A stretch of 64,000 nucleotides of DNA, taken from NCBI RefSeq assembly GCF_035989285.1, contig NZ_CP108513.1, positions 9,734,001-9,798,000 of the forward strand, read 5' to 3'. Source of the DNA: Streptomyces sp. NBC_01235. Lineage in GTDB: Bacteria > Actinomycetota > Actinomycetes > Streptomycetales > Streptomycetaceae. The position numbers and the translations under genes were made by a program. Below, one piece after another: positions 40,061 through 49,260 of the stretch. A model generated the notes under the pieces. It was given only the letters and a program-made list of their open reading frames with translations. It was not told the DNA's origin and searched no databases. The number at the start of each line of letters is the position of its first letter. Positions within the stretch are counted from its first letter, which is position 1.

Positions 40061-40680
40061 GTGGGCGAGGAAGCGGAGATCAGGACGGCGAAGGAGGCTG
40101 CCGACCATGAGCTCATTCTGGCGTTCGGACGACTGCAGGGGGCCGCGAACCGGCTGGAGTACATCCTCGGGCGGGCGCTCGAGGTGGAGTGCGGCATCCG
40201 CCACCTGGTCTTCGAGGTGCTGCTGATCCTCGGGCGGGCGCTCGAGGTGGAGTGCGGCATCCGCCACCTGGTCTTCGAGGTGCTGCTGATCCTCGGGCGG
40301 GCGCTCGAGGTGGAGTGCGGCATCCGCCACCTGGTCTTCGAGGTGCTGCTGATCCTCGGACGAGCGGGCGAGCCGGGGCTTTCGATGCGGGCCATCGCCC
40401 AGGAGCGGGTCCTCACCACGGCGGCGCCACCCGGCTGGTGGACCGCATGGAGGCGGCGGGTCTCGTGACGCGCGCGGAATCCCCCGAGGACCGACGCGGG
40501 AAGCTGGTGCGGCTGACCCCGCTGGGCGAGGAGACGGCCGTACGCGCGTCTGTGGTGCACCTGGAGAACATCAAGCGGTATTTCGTGCAGCCCCTCCCCG
40601 CGGTGGATCGCGAGCGCTTCGCGGAAAGTCTCCGGATCCTCAGTCACACGGCTCGGGACGTGCTGCCCCGGCTGCCCTGA
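40061..40680 (+). pseudogene. MarR-family regulator broken by a triplication and a frameshift
   Basis: The gene starts at GTG 40061 after GAGAGGGG. It encodes a MarR-like protein: LILAFGRLQGAANRLEYI, then ALEVECGIRHLVFEVLLILG, which appears three times in a row. The recognition-helix region follows, but the frame changes near 40417-40425: a stretch expected to read TTGGATRLVDRMEAAGLV is split between frames by a one-base loss in a GGCGGCG run. The second frame continues correctly (ESPEDRRGKLVRLTPLGEE, the wing) to a stop at 40680. One triplication and one deletion thus remove function. A sequencing error at the GC-rich run could mimic the frameshift but not the triplication. Confidence 0.8.
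40166..40354 (+). repeat. Three tandem copies of a 63-bp unit within the MarR gene
   Basis: Copies lie at 40166-40228, 40229-40291 and 40292-40354 and appear identical. Each encodes 21 residues (start LGRALEVECG, end VFEVLLI), so the frame is kept. A partial fourth copy begins at 40355 and diverges after a few bases. The perfect identity suggests a recent slippage or an unequal exchange. Confidence 0.9.
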
Positions 40681-40903
40681 CCTGCGGCCACGCTGGTGCG
40701 ATGGCGCCACCACGGTGGTGTGGCCGCCTCACACACGTCGAAAATGCCTGACATGTCAGCTACTGTTTCCTCAGGCGAACCGCTCGCATCCTGTGGGTGC
40801 CACACCTTTGCCGAGGTCTTCGACGAAGCTCGTCTACGCCTTCGACACCCACTGCGGCTGGCCGCACGGCTTCTCCCCGACCTCGCGTGAACTCGTCCAA
40901 CGG

Positions 40904-40975
40904 GGGCAGCCCCGCCTGTTCAGGCGTGATGCGCTCGCGTCGGGTTCGCAGGAACTCACCGATGGTCGTCTCCAC
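40904..40975 (-). pseudogene. Short remnant of an XRE-family regulator N-terminus
   Basis: About 24 codons read VETTIGEFLRTRRERITPEQ followed by AGLPP, the usual beginning of MmyB-like XRE regulators (EFLRSRRERLSPEQAGLP). The helix-turn-helix that should follow is absent in all frames. It points away from the SDR remnant at 41078, the normal divergent arrangement of these two genes. Confidence 0.4.
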
Positions 40976-41077
40976 CCCATCGTAGCTACGCCGATGAAGG
41001 CAGACCTGCCTGGCCCTGCTGGACCCAGGTAACAGCGGACCTTCCTCCAAGCTCACCAACTGGAGCAACGTCAGACC

Positions 41078-41345
41078 TGAAGCGATTCGAAGGGCGCACG
41101 GTTGTCGTACCGGGGGCGCCACCGGCTTGGGACTCGGCGCCGCCGAACGTTCTGTCGCTGAGGGCGCCACCGTCTGCATGGTCGGCCGTCGACAGTGCGA
41201 GCTCGACGTCCCGGTCGCCCGGCTGGGTCCTGCCGCGGTCGCAGTCCGGCTGACGTGCCCATCAACGACGATCTCGACCAGCTCTACGCCACGCTTGCCG
41301 AGCGCAACGGACATGCGGACGGGGTGGTCGAGCGCGGCGTCGCAC
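41078..41345 (+). pseudogene. Remnant of a short-chain dehydrogenase
   Basis: Successive pieces in three different frames spell an SDR N-terminal half: LKRFEGRTVVV (41078 on), [20 protein letters not shown] then GRRQCELD (41127 on), and [17 protein letters not shown] (about 41270-41320). The start is CTG instead of ATG, and at least two frameshifts and a missing catalytic half prove it is dead. The stretch 40681-41597 contains no intact gene. Confidence 0.6.
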
Positions 41346-41597
41346 GGAGCCGGACCATGGGTGACGACACCTCGCGGGCGTCCGCCAGGCCGTGGCCTCA
41401 CGCCAACCCGGCGAACCGTCAACCGCACGCAGTCCAGGCCACGGGCACCGGTCGAGCGCGGCGTCGCACGACTGAAGTCGTGGCGGATCTTCCGCAGGTC
41501 CCGGTGCGGCCCGAATCGAATGTCGTCGATCTCTGCTGCCGTCCTCACTCTGGAGCGGCAGCGCTGAAAAGGCTCATTCTTCTGAAGGTTGAGGTTT

Positions 41598-43721
41598 TCA
41601 GCCGAGAGTCCAGTCGATGCTGTCGGTATACGTGGAGCCGTTGATGGTCGCGGTCACTGCCACGGTGTTCTGCCCCGGCTTCAGTGTGATGTTGGCCCAC
41701 CTGAAGATGTGGTCGCTACCGCTCAGGGTCCCCAGGGAGGTGCCGTTGAGAGTGGCGGTGACCTGACTTGCGTTGGAGTAGACCTTCAGTTCGGTGGTGG
41801 CGTCGGTGCGCTGGGTCCAGCGTCGGCTGGTGATGTAAAGAGTCGGAGTGCTCGCCCAGTTGGCCTTGTACCAGTAAAAGGCGTCCTTGCGGATCTGCCG
41901 GTCGTGGGTGACCAGGCCCTTGTCGTTGATGCCGGGCCGGCTTCCTTCGTTACGGCCGTCGGAGGCGAAGTCGAACATGGCCCAGACGAACGAGCCCCAG
42001 ATGTACGGACGGGCGGCGAGCTGCTTCCAGGCCGCTTCGTGGAACAGCGACTGGTACTCCTCGGGGTGCCACGAGCCACCCGGTGAGGGCTTCGGCGGGT
42101 TGAGGGCGTGCTGGGTGGTGTTGGCGCCGGCGCCGTACTCCGACACGGCGATCCTGCGGGACGGGGAGGTGGTGTGCAGGTTGTCGGCCCATGCACCCAG
42201 CTCACCGTCCTTGGAGCCGTAGTACCAGCCGAGGTACTTGTTGAAGCCCGTTGTCTGCGTGTGCAGCCCTGACTGCGCGTCGTCGGGGTCTTCGCCGCGC
42301 ACGGCGTAGGTGGAGAGCCGGTCGGGGTCCTCGGACGCGACGATGTCGGCCAGTGACTGGAGCAGCGTGTTCGTGGCGGTGCCGTTGTAGTCGGTCTGCT
42401 CGTTGCCGATGCCCCAGAAGACGATCGACGGGTGGTTGTAGTTCTGCCGGATCAGCTCACGCATCTGATTCTGAGTGCCGGCGGTGAAGGCGGTCGAGTC
42501 GGTGACAGAGTTGACCACGGGGATCTCCGCCCACACGATCAGCCCGCGTTCGTCAGCGAGGCTGTAGTCCTTCTGGTCGTGCTGGTAATGGGCCATCCGG
42601 ATGGTGTTGGCGCCGACTTCCTGGATGAGGTCGAAGTCCTGGGTGTGGTCGGCGTCGGTTATCGCCCAGCCCTTGACGGCCCGCTCCTGGTGCAGGTTGA
42701 CGCCGTGCAGGCCGAGGTGGCTGCCATTGAGCCGGAAGCCGGTGCCGGCATCGATCGCGACGGAGCGAAGGCCCAGGCGTTCGGTCACCACATCAGTGAC
42801 CCTGTCCGCGCCCGCGGTGACGTCGTGGATCTCGACGCTGGCGTTGTAGAGGTACGGATCCGCCAGACCGTTCCACAGGCGTGGGCTGTTGACAGTGACG
42901 GTCTGACTGATGTCCGCGCCGGTGGCCGCGGCAAGGGAGCGCGCAGTGGTGCTGGTGTCCGCGACGACGTTCCCGCTGCTGTCGGCGATGACGGTGCGGA
43001 CCACCACCGATCTGGTGGCGCTGTTGTCGTTCCACAGCTTCGTCGTCACGGTCACCGAGGCCGACGCCGTGGTCACATTGCTCTGCCGTAGGTAGACGCC
43101 GGGACCCGCGTAGTCCGTCATCCGCACGTGAAGGTTGTCGATGGCCCACAGGCTCACGTTGCGGTAGATGCCGCCCTCGAAGGAGTAGTCCGCGCTCACC
43201 GGCGCGATGCCGGTGTCGTAGGCGTTGGTCACCTTCACGGCGATCACGTTGTTCCCGCCGGGGACGAGCACGCCGGTGACGTCGAACCTGAACCGGGCGT
43301 ATCCGCCTTTGTGCTGCCCGAGATACATGCCGTTGACCCAGACGTCGGCGACCTGGTTGACCCCGGCGAACTGCAAGTACAGCCTTTTCCCGGCGAGTTC
43401 GGAAGACGCTGTGTAATGGCGGCGATACCAGCCCACTCCGCGGTAGTAGTTGTTGCCGCCGTCGGCACCGTCGACGGCGTTCCAGGTGTGGGGCGTGGTG
43501 ACCGAAGCCCATGCGGAGTCATCGAACCCGGGCGCTTGCGCACCTGCGACGTCTTGCCTGATGAATCGCCACCCATCATTGATGTGTACCCACACACGCG
43601 GATTCGGCGCCGTGTAGGTCGCAGCGGACGCGGTACCGGCAAGCGGAATCCCCGCCAACGAGGCCAGCACTCCTGCAGCTGCCCCGCTCAGCACGTGCCG
43701 GCGAGTAGGGGAACCTGTCAT
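41598..43721 (-). CDS. Secreted beta-galactosidase, glycoside hydrolase family 2
   Basis: A 707-residue GH2 enzyme with a twin-arginine signal ([10 protein letters not shown], cleavage near TASAA). Domains in order: sugar-binding jelly roll, immunoglobulin-like, TIM barrel (acid/base E441 in GNEQ, nucleophile E528 in VSEYGAG) and a C-terminal DUF4982-like beta domain ending [14 protein letters not shown]. Tat export means it folds inside the cell and works outside. The ATG at 43721 gives the normal signal length; a GTG at 43733 is an alternative. It lies between the two sialidase-fold genes on the minus strand and may be served by sugars they expose. Beta-glucuronidase-type relatives exist, so substrate is not certain. 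Confidence 0.85.
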   Translation of the reverse strand: MTGSPTRRHVLSGAAAGVLASLAGIPLAGTASAATYTAPNPRVWVHINDGWRFIRQDVAGAQAPGFDDSAWASVTTPHTWNAVDGADGGNNYYRGVGWYRRHYTASSELAGKRLYLQFAGVNQVADVWVNGMYLGQHKGGYARFRFDVTGVLVPGGNNVIAVKVTNAYDTGIAPVSADYSFEGGIYRNVSLWAIDNLHVRMTDYAGPGVYLRQSNVTTASASVTVTTKLWNDNSATRSVVVRTVIADSSGNVVADTSTTARSLAAATGADISQTVTVNSPRLWNGLADPYLYNASVEIHDVTAGADRVTDVVTERLGLRSVAIDAGTGFRLNGSHLGLHGVNLHQERAVKGWAITDADHTQDFDLIQEVGANTIRMAHYQHDQKDYSLADERGLIVWAEIPVVNSVTDSTAFTAGTQNQMRELIRQNYNHPSIVFWGIGNEQTDYNGTATNTLLQSLADIVASEDPDRLSTYAVRGEDPDDAQSGLHTQTTGFNKYLGWYYGSKDGELGAWADNLHTTSPSRRIAVSEYGAGANTTQHALNPPKPSPGGSWHPEEYQSLFHEAAWKQLAARPYIWGSFVWAMFDFASDGRNEGSRPGINDKGLVTHDRQIRKDAFYWYKANWASTPTLYITSRRWTQRTDATTELKVYSNASQVTATLNGTSLGTLSGSDHIFRWANITLKPGQNTVAVTATINGSTYTDSIDWTLG

Positions 43722-43831
43722 GTCAGAACTCACTTCTTCCAGAGATGAAGCGGTAGGTCTTCTCGGCACGCGTCACGCCGACGAACGCGGTGGGCCGGTG
43801 GCATCCGGGTCGGGTGACCGGCTGCGCGAGG

Positions 43832-43859
43832 TGCAACCGGGAGACGTGTCCCGGTTGCA
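43832..43859. terminator. Perfect 11-bp inverted repeat after the second sialidase-fold gene
   Basis: TGCAACCGGGA (43832-43842) and TCCCGGTTGCA (43849-43859) flank a six-base loop GACGTG. It lies in a gene-free stretch of 342 bases (43722-44063). Position suggests a terminator of the upstream minus-strand gene, but an operator for the GH2 gene is equally possible. No other gene is supported in the gap. Confidence 0.5.
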
Positions 43860-44063
43860 GCTCGCGTCCAGCCGGCCGTTCTCCCGGATCGCGGCGCCGC
43901 AGTCGCACGAGATGTGGTTCTCGGACATGAGGGTGCGGACGGTGAGTCGTTGCGACACGGCTGCGGGCGGTGGACGCGGTTCGGAACAGGGGTGGCCGGG
44001 CTCGTCGGTCCGGTCGGCGAGCCCGCGCCTGCGAGAAGCCGGTCACCCCTGCCTTTCGTTGGG

Positions 44064-46121
44064 TCAGTTGATGCGGACGATCTTCCAGAGCTGGTCGTCG
44101 ACGTCGAGGCTGTTCCACTGGACGACGGCTGCGCCGTCGGCGGTGGAGGACTGGGCGACGCCCGCGATGAGGGTGCTGTTCACGTTGCGGAGCTTGTAGT
44201 AGCCGTTGCCCGCGTCGGTGAGCGTCCACTTCTGCGAGTCGGTGTTGGAGGCGGTGTTCTGGACGATGGCCGCGCCTGCCGTGGTGGAGGAGTTGCGGAT
44301 GTCCAGGTTGAGGTTGCTGTTGACGTTCTTGATGGTCCAGGCGCCGCTGCCGGCGGACTGGAAGGTGAACAGCTGGCAGTTGCAGGCGGAGTTACGCCAC
44401 TGGTCGGCGGCGGTGCCGGTGGCGGTGGAGGCGCCGGGGATGTCGAGGTACTTGCCGCTGTTCTTGTTGACGAGGACGTACTGTCCGGTGCCCAGCGGGG
44501 GCAGGGCGGTCTGGGTGAGGTTCCAGCGCTGGCAGGCGCAGCCGGAGGTGCTCCACTGGTCGGCGGCGGTGCCGGTGGCGGTGGAGGCGCCCGGGATTTC
44601 GAGCAGCTTGCCGGTGACGCGGTTGGTGAGCGTGTAGCCGCCGGCGGGGTGGGGGGCGATGGCCCATTCGTGGTCGAGGGTTCCGTTGTCGTCCCACTGG
44701 AGAATCTTGGCGCCGTCGGCGGTGGACTGGCTCTGCACGCCGAGGACCTTGCCGCTGGCGGTGTTGAAGATCTTGAAGTAGCCGGAGGGCTGCTGGGTGA
44801 AGCGCCACTGCTGGTCGGTGGCGTTGTCGGCGTTCTGCTGGGTGGCGGCGGTGCCGTTGGTGGTGGAGCCGCCCGCGATGGTCAGCATCAGGTTGCTGCC
44901 CGCGTTGGAGACGGTGTAGGTGGCGCCGTCGGAGATCCCGCCGCCCAGGTCGATGACGCTGTACTGCACGGGGTTCAGGGTGCTCACTCCCGCGCGGCCC
45001 GCGCTGAACACCATCAGGCTGTGCCCGTCGGGCATGGGCAGCAGGTCGCGGCTGTAGCCGCGGGGGACGTTGGCGCGGATGCGGGTCCAGGCGTTCGGGT
45101 CACCCTTCTGGGTGTTGAGGAACAGGTCTTCCACGGTGTCGCCGCTGACGGCGAGGGTGCCGCCCGGGCCGCCGGTGGGCAGCCAGGTGACGAATGGCGC
45201 CCCGCTGGGGATCGTGCCGTCGGTCGCCCGCAGGACCTGGTCGGTGGCGGAGTTGAACGCCTCGGGGTCGGCGGAGATCTTGTAGTACACGGAGCAGCCG
45301 CCCTCGGGGGCGTTGCAGTACTCGTGGGTCATGACGTAGTTGCCGTTGGGCAGTTGGGTGACCACCGGCATGCCGGGCCGGTCCGCGTAGGTCGGCTTCG
45401 ACACGTCGTCCACGACCGGGCCCCAGGTGCGAAGGTCCGTGGAGACCTGGTGGACGATCTCCTGGCCGTGGGCGGTGTCGCGCTGGTCGGAGTAGTAGAC
45501 GATCAGCTTGTCGCCGGACGCCAGGAAGTAGGGCTCCCACACGGGGGTGTGGCCGTTGCTGGATATCGCCTCGCCACCGGTGGCGATGTTGGTGACGAAG
45601 GTCCAGGTCTGCCCGCGGTCGGTGCTGGCGTACAGGTCGATCTTGGTCGCCGACCTGTCGGCAGGGACTGAGTCACCGGCGGCCAGGATCGTGCCGGCCG
45701 GGAAGCCGCCCATGGCCCTGGGGAGTTCGAAGAGCTCGGGCTCCCAGCGCATGCCCCAGCCGTTCTGGGTGTCGGCGACCTCGGAGATCTTCGTCCAGGA
45801 GGTGCCGTTGTCGGTGCTGCGGTAGATCGGGAAGACGGGGGTGCTGTTGGTGTACTGCTCGAAGGTGGCGAGGATGGTGCCGTTGGCCGAGCCGTTGTGC
45901 TGCAGGCGCAGTCCTCGCGGGTAGAGCGAGCCGGGGGCGGGGGAGCTGGACGGCGGCGTGTAAATCGTCTGGGCGGGGCGGGAGATGGCGTCTGCCCTGC
46001 CCGCGGCGGGCAGGACCAGTGTCGCCGCCGCGACGATCAGGGCGAGCAGCGGGAACAGGAGAGTGGCGGGGCGGGGACGTGGAGCGGCGTCGGGTCTGGC
46101 GCTTGACTGTGCGGGGGACAT
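44064..46121 (-). CDS. Secreted sialidase-fold glycoside hydrolase with ricin-type lectin domains (second copy)
   Basis: A 685-residue protein of exactly the same length and domain order as the one at 37802-39859: signal peptide, sialidase-fold propeller with Asp-boxes STDNGTSW and STDRGQTW, then two ricin-type trefoils. Differences cluster in surface loops; for example HEYCNAPEGGCSVYYK replaces YEYGGSPAGNFAVYYK and brings in two cysteines. This suggests a related but not identical target. It stands 186 bases downstream of the second LacI gene and faces the first copy, forming an inverted duplication across about 10 kb. Confidence 0.85.
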   Translation of the reverse strand: MSPAQSSARPDAAPRPRPATLLFPLLALIVAAATLVLPAAGRADAISRPAQTIYTPPSSSPAPGSLYPRGLRLQHNGSANGTILATFEQYTNSTPVFPIYRSTDNGTSWTKISEVADTQNGWGMRWEPELFELPRAMGGFPAGTILAAGDSVPADRSATKIDLYASTDRGQTWTFVTNIATGGEAISSNGHTPVWEPYFLASGDKLIVYYSDQRDTAHGQEIVHQVSTDLRTWGPVVDDVSKPTYADRPGMPVVTQLPNGNYVMTHEYCNAPEGGCSVYYKISADPEAFNSATDQVLRATDGTIPSGAPFVTWLPTGGPGGTLAVSGDTVEDLFLNTQKGDPNAWTRIRANVPRGYSRDLLPMPDGHSLMVFSAGRAGVSTLNPVQYSVIDLGGGISDGATYTVSNAGSNLMLTIAGGSTTNGTAATQQNADNATDQQWRFTQQPSGYFKIFNTASGKVLGVQSQSTADGAKILQWDDNGTLDHEWAIAPHPAGGYTLTNRVTGKLLEIPGASTATGTAADQWSTSGCACQRWNLTQTALPPLGTGQYVLVNKNSGKYLDIPGASTATGTAADQWRNSACNCQLFTFQSAGSGAWTIKNVNSNLNLDIRNSSTTAGAAIVQNTASNTDSQKWTLTDAGNGYYKLRNVNSTLIAGVAQSSTADGAAVVQWNSLDVDDQLWKIVRIN

Positions 46122-46307
46122 GTGTGGCTCCCGAGCGGGGAAGGGAACGGGTGTTTCGTGCCCGCCGTCCCTGGGACAGATCCGGCGGAAGCGATGGAGT
46201 TCGTTGTGCGCGACAACCCGGGGAACAGCCGGGCGCGACTCGCGAGCGCAGGGGGCGCGGCGCGCAAACGCGGAATGGCGAGATGTGGGCGCCCCGGGCG
46301 TTTGGGC

Positions 46308-47375
46308 CTACGCCTGCTCAGTGGCATGCGGGGTGGGCCAGAGGGAGGGCGGGGGTGCGGTCGAGCCGCGGACGACGAGTTCGACGGGTGGGTCATTCGC
46401 GGGTGGCAGTTCGGTGTCGGGGTTCTCGATGGCGTGGAGGAGAAGCCGGATTCCTTCGCTTGACGCGGCCTCGAAAGGCTGACGGACGGTGGTCAGGGGA
46501 GGGGAGACGTAGGCGAAGACGGGGTTGCCGTCGAAACCGACGACACTGATGTCCTCCGGCACACGACGTCCGCCTTCCCGTAGGCCGTGGATCAGTCCGA
46601 TGGCCATCTCGTCGCCCGCGGCGAACACCGCGGTCACCGAGCGGTCCGAGGCCAGCTCGCGGCCCGCGGCATACCCGGAGGCCGCCGACCAGTCACCGTT
46701 CAGCAGAGGCGGTTCGTGCGCGCCTCGTGCCGCCAGCGCCGCACGCCATCCTTCGATGCGGTCCTTGGTGGCGTACCACCGCCGCGGCCCCGCGAGGTGA
46801 TGGACGGTCGGGTGTCCCAGGTCCAGCAGGTGTTCGGTGGCCGCGCGCGCCAGCTGTTGGGCACCCACACCGACGGTCAGTGTCCGGGCGGCAGCGAAGG
46901 CTGGTGGCGCTCCGAGGAAGAGGACCGGCACGTCGACACCGAGCGGGACTTCTCCTTCGACAATGGGTTCGGAGACGACGACGCCGTCCACGCCCTGTTC
47001 GAGGAGTGCTTCCACGGCGTCGGCAATGCTCTCAGGGGCGCCGTCCGGTGTGTTCACCACGCGCAGCGCGTACCCGGCGTCCCGTACGGCCTGCTCAATG
47101 CCCACGAGCAGGGAGGCGGTTCCATACCCGGCGGTTCCCAGAGCGACGACACCGATGGAACGGGTGCGTCCCGAGGCAAGTGCCCTGGCGGCGTGGTTCA
47201 GCCGGTAGCCGAGCTCCTCGGCGGCCGCGAGGACACGTCGGCGGGCCTCGTCGGAGACGTACGGCTCGTTGTTGAGGACCCTGGAGACCGTCTTGCGTGA
47301 GACGCCGGCCAGCCTGGCCACGTCAGCACTGCGCGGAGCGGAGGAGCCCGCACCGCGCTCCACCCCTTGTGTCAT
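46308..47375 (-). CDS. LacI-family regulator (second module)
   Basis: A 355-residue LacI repressor paralogous to the one at 36514-37578, with the same ADVAR-AGVSRKTVSRVLNN helix-turn-helix and sugar domain. The ATG at 47375 is chosen over the one at 47399 because GGGAGA lies before it and the N-terminus then aligns with the paralog (MT...GAGSSAPRSADVAR). Its promoter carries the same double operator as the first module. The sialidase-fold gene follows directly. Confidence 0.9.
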   Translation of the reverse strand: MTQGVERGAGSSAPRSADVARLAGVSRKTVSRVLNNEPYVSDEARRRVLAAAEELGYRLNHAARALASGRTRSIGVVALGTAGYGTASLLVGIEQAVRDAGYALRVVNTPDGAPESIADAVEALLEQGVDGVVVSEPIVEGEVPLGVDVPVLFLGAPPAFAAARTLTVGVGAQQLARAATEHLLDLGHPTVHHLAGPRRWYATKDRIEGWRAALAARGAHEPPLLNGDWSAASGYAAGRELASDRSVTAVFAAGDEMAIGLIHGLREGGRRVPEDISVVGFDGNPVFAYVSPPLTTVRQPFEAASSEGIRLLLHAIENPDTELPPANDPPVELVVRGSTAPPPSLWPTPHATEQA

Positions 47376-47421
47376 GAAGTCTCCCATGGGCCAGTGCATA
47401 CATCGAACGAGGTCAGTAACA

Positions 47422-47478
47422 TGACCACGCGGTCTGACCGCGCGGTCAATGTGTACGCATTCACCGACCGCGCGTCAA
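47422..47478 (-). promoter_or_regulatory. Promoter and double LacI-type operator of the second LacI module
   Basis: On the minus strand TTGACG (47478-47473), 17 bases, TACACA (47455-47450), then TGACCGCGCGGTCA (47435-47448) and TGACCACGCGGTCT (47422-47435), sharing one base. The order and spacing mirror the first module. Confidence 0.65.
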
Positions 47479-47940
47479 GAGTTCTCGCAACGCCACTTGG
47501 CTCTGGTGTTGGCGGCCGTCGAGGCCCGTGGCCGGGCGGAGCGAGGTGCCGCAGGTGCCTGAGGAAGGCGCGCCCGGCATGCATTCCTCCAGTTCAAGTG
47601 GTAATTGCTCCGCCCGGGACGGTTCGAGGGGTAGTCATGTCGGCCCTGTCCGTCCGGTCCGGCTGCCCGCATGTGCGGCTTGTGGCCGAACCCGGTCCGT
47701 CATGACTTACTGAACGCGGAGTCTTGACAGCGGATCGTCGGTCGTCGCCCAGAGTGCTGTCGCGAAAGTGTCCAGGTTGTTCGTCACACAACGATCTTGG
47801 ACGCCCTCGTTCTCGTCTCCGGAAACACGTGACTGAGCGCCACACAGTTGGCCGTTTGACCACCTTCTGGCATCTCCCTTGATCGCGAGGAAGATCCCGC
47901 CGGTAGAGTCGGCCTGAGGACGGTGTCACCTGGGGGACTG
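47479..47940. other. Gene-free stretch before the hydrolase gene
   Basis: No gene or RNA is recognised. A likely -10 box TAGAGT at 47904-47909, with TTGATC at 47879-47884 (19-base spacing), may drive the hydrolase gene. A TTGACA also occurs near 47724 without a partner. Confidence 0.4.
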
Positions 47941-48672
47941 ATGACAGCAGCGGATGCAGTGCCCATAGTCTTCGTTCACGGGACGCGCTTCAGCGCGGGA
48001 CAGTGGAGCATGCAGCTTGCCGCTCTCCGGGACGAATTCCCGGTAGTCGCCGTCGACCTGCCCGGCCACGGAGAGCGCTCGGCTCAGCCCTGGAGCCTGA
48101 GCACTGCGACGGAGATCATCGCTTCCGCGGTGGACTCGATCAACCGCGGGCCGGCTCTGGTCGTCGGACACTCGCTCGGCGGATATGCCTCGCTGGAGTT
48201 CGCGCGGCGCCGTCCGGAACAACTGCGCGGGCTGATCCTCGCGGGAGCCAGCGCCTCCACCCGCGGCCTCCGGGCAGTGCCCTATCGGTGGGTCGCCAGG
48301 CTGGTCCCTCGTATGCCGGCGGATCGCCTGGCCCGGTGGAACGACCGGTTGCTGCTGCGGCTCTACCCACGGGAAGTGGTGGAGGCGACCATTCGCTCCG
48401 GCTACGCCTTCCATACCCTGCCGGCAGCCTGGGGCGAAGTATTCGGACGCTTCGACGCGGGTGCGATGCGTTATGTGAAGGCTCCGGTCCTCATCCTGAA
48501 CGGCGAGAAGGACGCCGTCTTCCGCGCCGAGGAGGCGGACTTCGCCCGGGCGCATCCGCACGCTCGCGTCGAATTGATCCCGCGGGCACGACACCTCGCG
48601 AACTTCGACGACCCGGATGCCTTCACTGATGCCGTCCGCCGCTTCGCCCGCCAGCTCTCTGCCGTCAACTGA
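47941..48672 (+). CDS. Alpha/beta-fold hydrolase
   Basis: A 243-residue cytoplasmic alpha/beta hydrolase. The oxyanion region is FVHGTRFSAGQW, the nucleophile S78 in GHSLGG, the acid in NGEKDAVF and the histidine in RARHLANFDDP. The size fits small esterases, haloperoxidase-like enzymes or lactonases; the sequence does not decide the substrate. The ATG at 47941 follows GGGGGA; a GTG at 47923 is in frame but lacks a ribosome site. It stands alone between the sugar region and the scrambled stretch to its right. Confidence 0.8.
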   Translation: MTAADAVPIVFVHGTRFSAGQWSMQLAALRDEFPVVAVDLPGHGERSAQPWSLSTATEIIASAVDSINRGPALVVGHSLGGYASLEFARRRPEQLRGLILAGASASTRGLRAVPYRWVARLVPRMPADRLARWNDRLLLRLYPREVVEATIRSGYAFHTLPAAWGEVFGRFDAGAMRYVKAPVLILNGEKDAVFRAEEADFARAHPHARVELIPRARHLANFDDPDAFTDAVRRFARQLSAVN

Positions 48673-48882
48673 GCGCGCCACAGCCAAAATCACCTGGCGC
48701 CCCTGAACACCTCGACAGCGACCGCGCACTCAGCTGTGACCCTCAGCCACAAGACACCCCTTGGAATGATCAGCCGGCGCGGGCCCGATCACGTACTGCA
48801 TCACCAGGAAACGGGTGCCGTTCTTCCCGCCGGGGTCGTAGACGGACGCCGGCTCCCCTCGCGGACCCGCGGAGTGGTCCGG

Positions 48883-49260
48883 ATGTCGGGCGAGTCGGAT
48901 TCGGCGCCACCTCAAACGGAGGAAGAAGCACATGGCTCCCAAGCTCATGTCATCTCAACCGTCAATCCGAAAAGCGGCGTCGGGAAGACCACGACCACGG
49001 CAGGGCTCGCAGAGTTCCTCTCCGCGGAGTTCCGCAAACGAGTCCTGGTCATCGACCTCGACCCAGTAGCCGTCCGTAAGCTCACCAACCTCGCCAACCG
49101 GTACAGGGACAAAGTCACCTTCACCCGGCTCAAGAGCACCCACGCCAAGGGCCTCGTCCACGACGACGTTTGGGTGACGACCTCCTTCAACTGGCTTTCC
49201 TTCAAGGGCGACCCCGACCGCACGTACCGTACGGAGGAGGAAAGTCTCGTCCGCAACCGC
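48883..49260 (+). pseudogene. Chimera of a ParA N-terminus and a phospholipase-D-like (HKD) fragment
   Basis: In one open frame, VISTVNPKSGVGKTTTTAGL through VLVIDLDP (to about 49067) is the start of a ParA ATPase, with S where the Walker A usually has G. The sequence then jumps to VRKLTNLANRYRDKVTF and STHAKGLVHDDVWVTTSFNW, a phospholipase-D-like nuclease end with the HxKxxxxD motif. The remainder of ParA and the first HKD half are absent. The frame stays open without recognisable protein after 49260. It seems to be a recombination joint between two mobile-element or defence genes. Confidence 0.6.
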
